A program made the position numbers and the translations under genes. A model generated the notes under the pieces. The model did not search any database. It was not told the DNA's origin and saw only the letters and a list, made by a program, of their open reading frames with translations. From contig CACYQT010000029.1 in NCBI GenBank assembly GCA_902776645.1, positions 16,995 through 80,994 of the forward strand: a stretch of 64,000 bases of DNA. Reading direction: 5' to 3'. Source of the DNA: an uncultured bacterium. Lineage in GTDB: Bacteria; Verrucomicrobiota; Lentisphaeria; Oligosphaerales; Oligosphaeraceae. How positions within the stretch are numbered: the stretch's first letter is position 1; the number at the start of each line of letters is the position of its first letter. Shown here piece after piece: positions 18,961 through 27,207 of this stretch.

Positions 18961-21900
18961 TCATTTCTTCAAATTGTTAATCGCCTCCAGCAGCGTTTGA
19001 TAGTCTTTCACAACACCATAGCGCACTTGGCTGGTGGAAATCTCATTGAAGATTTTCTTCGCGCATTCGGTCTTAACCAACTCGTCGCCGCGCAGTTCCA
19101 TGCTGTCCAGGCTACCCTTCGTTTCTGCAATGAAATAGAGATGCTTGACGGTTCCGTTGTTGAAGGCGATGGCCCAGTCCGGCGAGTAGTCGCCTACAGG
19201 CGTCGGAATGAAGAAGCCTTTTCGTCCTTTCGGAAGTTTCGCATAGACACAGACTTCCGAAGCGCTCTCCAATTCCTTCACAAGCCGCCTTTCCACGCTG
19301 TCCTTCGCGATGCCATCCACAAAAACATACGGCTGGATGGCCTTTTCGGCTGGCTCCGCTTCGGCAAGAGGCCGCTTGATTTGCGAGTCGGTGAAAATTT
19401 TCGCTTCAAATTTCTGCTCCGTCTGGTTGTAGGAGATGCAATCCACGAAAAGCGTCGCCTTTTCAGTATTGATAAGACGAATGACGCGGGCAATGAACGA
19501 TTCCGGATTCAATTGGTATTTGACGAATTGCTGCGGGCTGATCTTCCGCAGGATCGTCGCAACCGTCCGTCTGGTCAGTTTCGTCCCTTCCGAGATTTTC
19601 CCGATCAAATCGTATTTGACTTCCGTGTTCACATCTTGGCTAAGCGCAGATGTTTCCGTCCGTTTCTGGACAAACGACTGGTTGCTTTTGATTTCATCCG
19701 CCACCATGTCCGTCTTTTGTTCGCCCGTGACAAACGTATATTCAAAACGCGCCACATGCAGATTCTTGTCTATTGACTGCACGGCCTTTTCAATGAGTTC
19801 GTCCGAATCAAACGTCACCGTGTAGGCATAACGACGGTTGATCTGATTCCATAAAGCCTGGAATTCGTCTTTCCTAAAATTGTTGTTCAAGTCGTTGTTT
19901 TGCACATCCGTCTTGCGGCCGTTGTCAATCATCTCCTTGAGAATCTTCTCGTCGAAGATGCCCTGTATCAGCTTGTGGACGCCTTCAGACAGCGGGGCCA
20001 AATCATCCGGAAGCGGAGCCAATGTCTCGTTCTTCAAATCGTCATGGTACTGCTGGGCGATTTTGTTGTCGCTATCAACATAATAGTTTCTAACCATATA
20101 GAAATAAATATCATTGGCTTGCTTCTCTGTAATCTTCACCATCGAACCGTCCGCAAGACGAAGGCTCTTTCCATTGAAATAGGCGGCGGTCACCTTTGTC
20201 GGACGTTCATAGAGCACCTGGCGGATGCCATCCTGCAAATCCTTTACAAACTGGGCATATTCCTCACTGGCGATGACAGTCAGGCGGTTCACCCTATGGA
20301 TATCGTCACCCAATTTGTCTTTGTCCATCCGCACCAGATCGTCATTCACGCAGATGCGCAGCCCGCGCCCCACTTCCTGCCGTTTCTGGATGGCGCTTTG
20401 CGAATGGCGCAACGTGCAGATCTGGAAGATGTTCGGATTGTCCCACCCTTCCCGCAACGCCGAATGGGAGAAGATGAATCGCACATGGCGGTACTCTCCC
20501 GACAGGCTGACCAACAGGTCTTTCCGCTTCATGATCAGTTCGTAGGCGGAAACATCGTCGCTGATGTCGCTGCCGCGCGCCGTCGTGCTGTTGATGGCAT
20601 GTCCGCTCTTCTTGTCGATGCTGAAATAGCCTGTATGGGTGGTATGCTTGTCGATTTCCCGAAGATATTTCTGATAAGGATCATTGACATCAAGCGTGAC
20701 ATATTTTTCATTCAATACATTCAGATATTCCTCTTCGAAAATCCTGCCGTATTCACCAAGCGTTTCATTTCCCTCTTCATCATACTGGCGGTATTTGGCC
20801 ACTTCGTCGATGAAGAACAGAGAAAGCGTCTTGATGCCGCGGTTGAACAAATCCTCTTCCTTTTCAAAATGCGATTTGATGGTCTCCCGTATTTGCAGAC
20901 GGCGGATTTCATCTTCGGCGATATCCCCAACAGTATTGCCAAGACGGAGCTCCAAGCCATTGTCGAACGCCACATATCCATCATCCCGCGCATCAAGGTT
21001 TGAAATTCTAAATCCGTTCTTATACTGCTCCAGATGGTTGGAGGCGGCGTACAGGTCGTCGCCTTTATCCAATTGATGGATTTCACGTTTGACGCCGTTC
21101 TGATGCGCCACTTCCAGTTCAATCGCCACCAACGGCGACTGACTGCCCCGCAGGACAAAATGGTCAAGATACAGATAGTTGCTAAGCCCCTGGAAATTGC
21201 GGACTTCAAAGCCTTTGACCTCTATCTTCTTGACCAGTCGCTTGTTGAAGGCGTCCAACGCATCCAGTACATAGACGGGATTGTGGGTGTCCTTATGCGT
21301 GGCGGAATAGTTCATGGAAAACAGCGGCCGGAAGTTCGCCATCGCCCTCTTCGTCACGTCGCCGCCCATCTTCTGCGGCTCGTCCAGAATCAAAATCGGA
21401 TTGAGCTGGCGGATGACGTCGATCGGCCGCCGGGAGCCGAAGCTCTCCTGCTCCGAATAGATGATGCGGGCCGCCTTGTCGCCGCCGCGTCCGTCTTTGT
21501 TCTTGCTTTCATCCAACGATGCGGCGAACGCCTGCGTGTTGATGATCATGACGCCGATTTTCGGATTTCGCGCGAATTCGTCCAGAAGCCGCAAGTCACT
21601 GCTGTCGTAGATGAAGAAGTCCGCCACTTCATGGTAATCTTCACGGAAATGCTCCACCGTGTCTTGGAAGGTGCGTTTGACGCCTTCGCGGATGGCGATG
21701 CTCGGCACGATGACGATATATTTCGTCCAGCCAAACCGTTTGTACAGTTCGAAGATGGTCTTGATATAGACGTAGGTCTTGCCGGTCCCCGTCTCCATCT
21801 CGATGTCCAACGAGCAGCCGCCCAACGACTTCGAAAGCGTGTCCGACTGTTTCAGCTGGTTCTTGTTCTGAACGTCATGGATGTTGTCCAGCAGCATTTG

Positions 21901-22128
21901 GTCGGACAGTTCCAGCGGCGCGTTGCCAAAGCCCTCGAAGTCCTCTTCATGGTAGTCCGGATTGGGCAGTTCCAGACCAAGCTCCGTTTTGATCGTCTTT
22001 GGTTGTGCGTTCTTTCCCAAATCCAGACGGTAGCGCAACGGATCCTGCCGCTTCTGCCCGTTGAACACGGCGACCGTGCTTTCAACGGCCTCCGTCTGGT
22101 AGTCCTGTATCTTGAATTGGAATCCCAT
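18961..22128 (-). CDS. res: type III restriction enzyme, Res subunit
   Basis: 1055 residues, usual size for Res. SF2 helicase motifs: GTGKT at 114-118, DEPQ at 249-252, SAT at 275-277, and QEVGRGLRI as motif VI. The C-terminal endonuclease has the type III PD-(D/E)XK pattern: GDYSPDWAIAF followed by FIAETKGS near residues 985-1020. Res needs Mod for site recognition and cuts about 25-27 bp from one of two head-to-head unmodified sites. GGAAGGAGA precedes the ATG, which is 21 bases after the mod stop. All key residues look intact, unlike mod. Confidence 0.92.
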   Translation of the reverse strand: MGFQFKIQDYQTEAVESTVAVFNGQKRQDPLRYRLDLGKNAQPKTIKTELGLELPNPDYHEEDFEGFGNAPLELSDQMLLDNIHDVQNKNQLKQSDTLSKSLGGCSLDIEMETGTGKTYVYIKTIFELYKRFGWTKYIVIVPSIAIREGVKRTFQDTVEHFREDYHEVADFFIYDSSDLRLLDEFARNPKIGVMIINTQAFAASLDESKNKDGRGGDKAARIIYSEQESFGSRRPIDVIRQLNPILILDEPQKMGGDVTKRAMANFRPLFSMNYSATHKDTHNPVYVLDALDAFNKRLVKKIEVKGFEVRNFQGLSNYLYLDHFVLRGSQSPLVAIELEVAHQNGVKREIHQLDKGDDLYAASNHLEQYKNGFRISNLDARDDGYVAFDNGLELRLGNTVGDIAEDEIRRLQIRETIKSHFEKEEDLFNRGIKTLSLFFIDEVAKYRQYDEEGNETLGEYGRIFEEEYLNVLNEKYVTLDVNDPYQKYLREIDKHTTHTGYFSIDKKSGHAINSTTARGSDISDDVSAYELIMKRKDLLVSLSGEYRHVRFIFSHSALREGWDNPNIFQICTLRHSQSAIQKRQEVGRGLRICVNDDLVRMDKDKLGDDIHRVNRLTVIASEEYAQFVKDLQDGIRQVLYERPTKVTAAYFNGKSLRLADGSMVKITEKQANDIYFYMVRNYYVDSDNKIAQQYHDDLKNETLAPLPDDLAPLSEGVHKLIQGIFDEKILKEMIDNGRKTDVQNNDLNNNFRKDEFQALWNQINRRYAYTVTFDSDELIEKAVQSIDKNLHVARFEYTFVTGEQKTDMVADEIKSNQSFVQKRTETSALSQDVNTEVKYDLIGKISEGTKLTRRTVATILRKISPQQFVKYQLNPESFIARVIRLINTEKATLFVDCISYNQTEQKFEAKIFTDSQIKRPLAEAEPAEKAIQPYVFVDGIAKDSVERRLVKELESASEVCVYAKLPKGRKGFFIPTPVGDYSPDWAIAFNNGTVKHLYFIAETKGSLDSMELRGDELVKTECAKKIFNEISTSQVRYGVVKDYQTLLEAINNLKK

Positions 22129-22149
22129 GGTCTGTCTCCTTCCTCGTGA

Positions 22150-24042
22150 TTACAGGATGCTACGTTTGGTGTCCGGACTGTAGTTTTCGAAAATCTGATC
22201 GAAATTGATGGCGGTGCTGTCCGTCGCCATGCCCGCGTCACGGAAAACGGCATGGACAGGCTGTTTCTTCGCGATGGCGGTGACGACGTCGTCCGTCACG
22301 CCTTTGTCAAAACAGGCCAGCAGATAGCCGTCCGCCACGTTGAAGATGGTCTTGCCCGCCACTTTTTCCGTTTCGATTTTGCTGGACAGCGGGATGTCCT
22401 TTTCCAGTATGACTTGGAACAGCAGATCCTCCGCCGTGCGGCCAGGCTTTACATTGTCCTCCTGCAGATTCAGCATGCCCTGCTTCAATTCCGATGGACG
22501 ATAATAGACATCCGCCATGTTCGACGAATCCAATTTCAACACGCGGAAACCAATATCCAGATTTGGAGCATTTGTCGCATTTTCCACCGCTATCTTCTTG
22601 CCAGCACGGCGGATGCGTTCTTTACCGATTTCACAGATGTTCTTATATCCAGCTTTTGCAGCTTCGCTGTCTGGTGCGCATTCTTCCGGAAGCTGAACCA
22701 TGATAAATTTTCGATGACCATTATTACCATCATCCGCATTTAGTTGCATGACAGCATGCGCTGTAGTTGCACTGCCACTGAAGAAATCAAGAATAATAGA
22801 ATCATCTTCCAAACCAGCCATTCTTAGAAAATGGAGAATTAATTCTGGAGATTTAGGATAATCAAAAATGCTTTTACCAAAAATATCTTTAATAGATTGT
22901 GTTCCATTTTGAATATAGTCAATCCAAGTTGAATATTTCTTCGTAGGAATTTCATCTTCTGTGGGGGCATATATCTTCTCATAAGCAACCCACTTACCAA
23001 ATTTATTTTTTTGAAATTCAACATTTCCATTTTTTATATTTTCTGACATTGTACTAGGGCCCCAGCGCCAGCAACCTGCGTAATTTCTTCATATATAGTA
23101 GGATAGACATCTGTACCATCAGGAGCTTCAATAGAATAATAAAGATTTGGGCGATTCTCACGCAGACTATTTGATCCCCATTTACGTAAAAGCTGTGTTT
23201 TATAATACCTATTTTTCTGACTATCAAATTTTGGATATACTCCTTCTTCTTTTACTTCTTCTCCTGCTTTATAGCAGGAAATAGCTTTCGCATAACATAA
23301 AATATTCTCATGTATTACAGCAAAATATTTACTGTCTTGTCTTCCTCCACGTCCTTTCCATTTTATATCAGCAACAAAATTAGATGCCCCAAACACATCA
23401 TCACAAATCTTCTTAAGATTTGCTAACTCATTGTCATCGATTGAAATAAAAACCACACCATCATCAGTTAGTAATTTTTGTGCAACTTTGAGACGTGGAT
23501 ATAACATATTAAGCCAATCGGTGTGGAAACGTCCACTGGCATCAGTATTCTTTCTCAACCGATTGCCTTGATTGTCGTAATCATCAGAAATATTTTTGTA
23601 CTCCGTATCCTTCTGAGTAAAATTGTCCTCATAGATGAAATCATTGCCAGTGTTGTACGGTGGATCGAAATAAATCATTTTGATTTTGCCGCGATAATTG
23701 TCGCAGAGCAGTTTCAAAACATCCAGATTGTCGCCTTCAATATAGAGATTTTCCGTCGTGTCGAAGTTGACGGATTCCTCACGGCAGGGCCGTAATGTCG
23801 CCTCAATCGGCGTATTCGCTAGTAACGCAGCCGCACGTTTTCCAGGCCAGTTGAATTCGTAGCGTTCCGTGCGGCCTTCAATGAGAGAATGAGACAATTC
23901 CTGCTTCAGTGCTTCAAAATCAATAGATAGAGCCCCCCCCCAACGAATCACGGACTTCTTTGATGCAGTTCGGGAAAAGCTTGCCGATGGCTTCCACGTT
24001 GTCCTGCACTAAATCACGGCTTGTCATTCTTAAATGTTCCAT
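22150..24042 (-). pseudogene. mod: type III DNA adenine methyltransferase Mod, out of frame (phase-variable candidate)
   Basis: The gene starts at ATG 24042 (MEHLRMTSRDLVQDN, the usual Mod opening) with AGGAAA upstream. A G9 tract at 23933-23941 shifts the frame and leads to a stop 12 bases after the tract; loss of one G gives ...RDSLGGALSIDFEALKQEL in frame. The main part has DPPY (motif IV) near 23680. Near 23060 the frame breaks again: ...YEEIT then, in another frame, GCWRWGPSTMSENIKNG; one added G at CAGG repairs it. The 3' part has LDFFSGSATTAHAV (motif I). Repaired length would be about 630 residues. The target-recognition part (about 22.75-23.5 kb) is much more AT-rich than the rest. 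Confidence 0.88.
23933..23941 (-). repeat. homopolymer G9 (C9 on + strand) in the 5' end of mod
   Basis: Nine G on the coding strand at codon 34-37 of mod. With n=8 or 11 the whole 5' half is in frame; with the present n=9 it is not. Such tracts mediate slipped-strand phase variation in type III mod genes of several pathogens. Confidence 0.85.
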
Positions 24043-24050
24043 GTTGTTTC

Positions 24051-24686
24051 CTATAATTGAGCTTTGAGTTGCTTGATTTGCTGGAATAATTCGAATTTGC
24101 GATGCTCCTGCTTTTCAGCACGCATCTTCTTGGACAAGATGTCGATCTTCCGCTGAAGGCTTTCACGCCGTTCCTGCTCCTCCAAATCTTCACGAAGCGT
24201 GTTCGTGGATTCCATTGGAAGCGATGCATTGATCTGGCGGACGAAATTGTCGAAGACTTCGTCCATCGTCATCCCCTGGATGAGAATATGCAGATGGTCG
24301 AACGGCATCCATGCCGTGTGGTAGTATTCTTTGACGGTCAGCGTGATGGCCGCCTTGCCGATCTCCTTGTAGCCGATGACCGCCTGCCAGCGATCGTCAT
24401 GATGGAGAAGGAAGAGAATGTGATGCGGCACGCCGTTGTCGATGACCTTCAGAACGGATTCATTGACATCGTAGTCCTTCAGCTCCATTTCAAAGACATC
24501 GATTTCGACCACCCGCTCTCCCGCCTGCACATTGAGCGTGTTAGCCGACAGCTTGTTCCGCCAGACGATGCTTTCCACATCTTCCACGAACTTCCGCTTC
24601 ACCGCCGCCGAAACCGACAGCTTGTCGTAGAACTTCGCCTTGGGGATGGGGCTGTCCAAAACTGTACTTTGAGGAAAGTCCTGCAT
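24051..24686 (-). CDS. DUF4391 family protein of the type III R-M operon
   Basis: 211 residues. IPKAKFYDKLSVSAAVKRKF, VWRNKLSANTLNV, PHHILFLLHHDDRWQAVIGY and EYYHTAWMP match DUF4391, a family regularly encoded with type III restriction genes and an SNF2 helicase; its biochemical role is not established. The C-terminal 45 residues are a charged coiled coil (REDLEEQERRESLQRKI). Its stop lies 8 bases before the mod start, so co-expression is likely. Probably an accessory subunit of the restriction complex. Confidence 0.85.
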   Translation of the reverse strand: MQDFPQSTVLDSPIPKAKFYDKLSVSAAVKRKFVEDVESIVWRNKLSANTLNVQAGERVVEIDVFEMELKDYDVNESVLKVIDNGVPHHILFLLHHDDRWQAVIGYKEIGKAAITLTVKEYYHTAWMPFDHLHILIQGMTMDEVFDNFVRQINASLPMESTNTLREDLEEQERRESLQRKIDILSKKMRAEKQEHRKFELFQQIKQLKAQL

Positions 24687-24710
24687 TGGTATATATCGTT
24701 CAATTTTTCA

Positions 24711-27194
24711 TTATATTTTTCTGATTTCTTTTGGCTGTTCTATCTCATCAAATGCTTTATTTACTAATTCAATGAAAACATTAACATAATCACATTTCCA
24801 AATGTACTTATTTTCTTTCTCCCATTCGTCTTTATCATGCTTCATTATATCCATATACTTTTTCCAAAATTCTATTTCAGATGCTTGCTTTTCTTTATCG
24901 ACAATATAATTTACTATACGAGTACGTAGATTTTCTTGAATACTTCTGAAATCCTTAGTGGGTAAATCTTTAATTTTCGCCCATAGCTTTTTAGGTTCTT
25001 GGAATGAATATATATCTATTTTAATTATATTACTCTTATAAAACCAATCTTCGAAAGAATCTGAATGCTCATTAATTTGTTCAAGTAGCATTTTGAATAA
25101 ATTATATTCTGAGTTATTGTAATAATGTTGTAATTTATTAAGTAGTATTTTTTTGCATGAGATAAATAATGACATTTTAGTAGTATCTGAAGTTGTTTTA
25201 TCTCTAATTTCTTGTGATAGACGATAATACTCATTATAATCTATTGGTGATTGTGCATAAATAATATCCGTTGTCATATCTATATACATGCTAAGTTTTT
25301 GCATTAGTATATTGCCATCTTCGTTAATGGCTCCTTTTTCATAAGCTATGCATATATACTGGATAAAAGTTATTATCTGACTTACTGATTGTAATGTTGG
25401 GGTAGTAAATTCTTTCTCTGTATCCCTCCATAAATCATAAAATTTCTCATCATTCAAATTATAACATTCTTTCCATCTATCAACTATTATCTTTTGGGTA
25501 TGAGGATGCATTTTGTCATCTATAAAGTTAAATAGATCATTTTTTGAAATAGGCTTCGAATCATTTATTTCATTCCAAATATGAAATGGTAATAATGAAG
25601 AATGATTATTCCAAACTGAATATAACTCTCGAAAATTGGTTACACTTCCATCTATTTCTGTTGGTACATCGTAAATTCTATTTGAATTTGTTGACTTAAC
25701 GACTTCAACAATATCTTCTGACATATTATGAATTATCTTTTGACAATTTAATATTATAGAAGCAAAAAAATCAGAATAATGTATAGTTTTTTGTTGGGCT
25801 TGTTGCGCTTGTTGCGCTTGTTGCGCTTGTTGCGCTTGTTGCGCTTGTTGCGCTTGTTGCGCTTGTTGCGCTTGTTGCGCTTGTTGCGCTTGTTGCTGTT
25901 GCGCTTGTTGCGCTTGTTGCGCTTGTTGCGCTTGTTGCGCTTGTAATTTCCATTCTTTAGTTGAACGAATAGTATTAATTTTTTTGACATACATAAAAGA
26001 CATGAATCTTTCAATCAATTCTTTCCATGAATCACTATTAACAAACTCTTTGAAAATATCATTATTTTTTAATTCATCATCATTAAAATAATAATCAAAT
26101 TCAGAAAAGCACTGATTAAGCACTCTGTAATTCGTTTGATGCTTATATGAAGGTCTGTGTAACGGAGCAAGGACAGCTGGAATAAACCAATTCATATTAT
26201 TTTTTATTGTTCTTTTTAATTCTGATGATGAATCAAGATTCTCAATTAGTTTTCTACAAACTTTTTCATCAGTTTGTTCAAACTTAAATTCTTTTCCTAT
26301 TGTTTTTTCTTTAATTTCCTCATAATGATTCTTTTCGCCATCAACCTTTTCATATTTAAGTTCTATATTTTCAATTACAGCATCTTCATTTCCAATTATA
26401 ACGACTGGTACATTTACATGTTCAACAAACTCATTAATCCAAGACAACACTTCATTACATGGGATTTCCACTCTTTCAAAGTCATCAAGTACAATAAAAC
26501 AACTCTTTAATAATGCTTCCATAATTTTAAATCGAGTAAATTTCCAAATGAATATAGTAATCGTAATAATAATAGAAATTGCTCCAAATTCTATTGTAAA
26601 AATAGATTTTAGAATTTTCATAATTGGCCTTGATATATACATAACCAACAAAGTTTGATAATCATCATTAGAACACCACCAGCAGACACATATAACATAA
26701 ACACTTAGTACTATAAGAATTAGCCATTTGTAAATAAAATTGAAAGTAAAATTATTAATTATTTTTTTAAGCTCTATAAAAATGAAATTCGGATTATCAA
26801 AAATCATCCCCTTCCATAATCTGAATTCAAATTCATTTTTATTTGCAATTCCAAATAATGAAACATAGATTTTTTTCTTGATTCTTGCCTTATATCTATT
26901 TATAAAAAAGGTCTTACCACTTCCCCATGATCCATTGATAAAGACAGCAAAACCTGGTTTATCTCTTTTTAGATATGAATCTATATATTTCCGTATATAA
27001 TCGTTCTCATCAGCATCAGCTTCATCATCCATAACAGCTTCCACATCCGCATTGCCTTCGTTTTTAAAATATTTTTTTATACCTAACACACATAACAAAC
27101 ATATAGTAATCCAAACAACATAAACAAAAATACAAATGCTGAATCCACTTGCCGAAACACAAATTAATAAATAATTGTTTAGTACATTATTCAT
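24711..27194 (-). CDS. KAP-family P-loop ATPase, membrane-associated, with Q-Q-A repeat
   Basis: 827 residues. Walker A is GSWGSGKT near residue 88-95; Walker B is CFIVLDDFERV near 236-246, both typical of KAP NTPases. Hydrophobic segments lie at residues 8-40, about 162-185 and 203-225, as expected for KAP proteins with membrane helices inserted in the ATPase domain. Residues about 417-470 are a (QQA) repeat from a 9-bp DNA repeat. The gene is strikingly AT-rich compared with its operon partners. KAP ATPases often occur in phage-defence loci. It sits between helicase (13-base gap) and DUF4391 (24-base gap) and is probably a laterally gained cargo of the operon. Confidence 0.85.
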   Translation of the reverse strand: MNNVLNNYLLICVSASGFSICIFVYVVWITICLLCVLGIKKYFKNEGNADVEAVMDDEADADENDYIRKYIDSYLKRDKPGFAVFINGSWGSGKTFFINRYKARIKKKIYVSLFGIANKNEFEFRLWKGMIFDNPNFIFIELKKIINNFTFNFIYKWLILIVLSVYVICVCWWCSNDDYQTLLVMYISRPIMKILKSIFTIEFGAISIIITITIFIWKFTRFKIMEALLKSCFIVLDDFERVEIPCNEVLSWINEFVEHVNVPVVIIGNEDAVIENIELKYEKVDGEKNHYEEIKEKTIGKEFKFEQTDEKVCRKLIENLDSSSELKRTIKNNMNWFIPAVLAPLHRPSYKHQTNYRVLNQCFSEFDYYFNDDELKNNDIFKEFVNSDSWKELIERFMSFMYVKKINTIRSTKEWKLQAQQAQQAQQAQQAQQQQAQQAQQAQQAQQAQQAQQAQQAQQAQQAQQAQQKTIHYSDFFASIILNCQKIIHNMSEDIVEVVKSTNSNRIYDVPTEIDGSVTNFRELYSVWNNHSSLLPFHIWNEINDSKPISKNDLFNFIDDKMHPHTQKIIVDRWKECYNLNDEKFYDLWRDTEKEFTTPTLQSVSQIITFIQYICIAYEKGAINEDGNILMQKLSMYIDMTTDIIYAQSPIDYNEYYRLSQEIRDKTTSDTTKMSLFISCKKILLNKLQHYYNNSEYNLFKMLLEQINEHSDSFEDWFYKSNIIKIDIYSFQEPKKLWAKIKDLPTKDFRSIQENLRTRIVNYIVDKEKQASEIEFWKKYMDIMKHDKDEWEKENKYIWKCDYVNVFIELVNKAFDEIEQPKEIRKI
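25792..25941 (-). repeat. 9-bp tandem repeat (TGTTGCGCT on + strand), 16 units plus one partial
   Basis: Ten exact units at 25801-25890, a 6-base partial unit at 25891-25896, five exact units at 25897-25941, and one variant unit (TGTTGGGCT) at 25792-25800. It encodes poly(Q-Q-A) in the KAP ATPase. Since 9 is a multiple of 3, unit gain or loss changes linker length without a frameshift. Its base composition differs from the AT-rich gene around it. Confidence 0.95.
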
Positions 27195-27207
27195 TTTTAT
27201 TCTTAAT

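Noticed and set aside
25792..25941. CRISPR-like regular repeat
   Set aside because: Units of 9 bases with no spacers, inside a long open frame; it is a coding tandem repeat.
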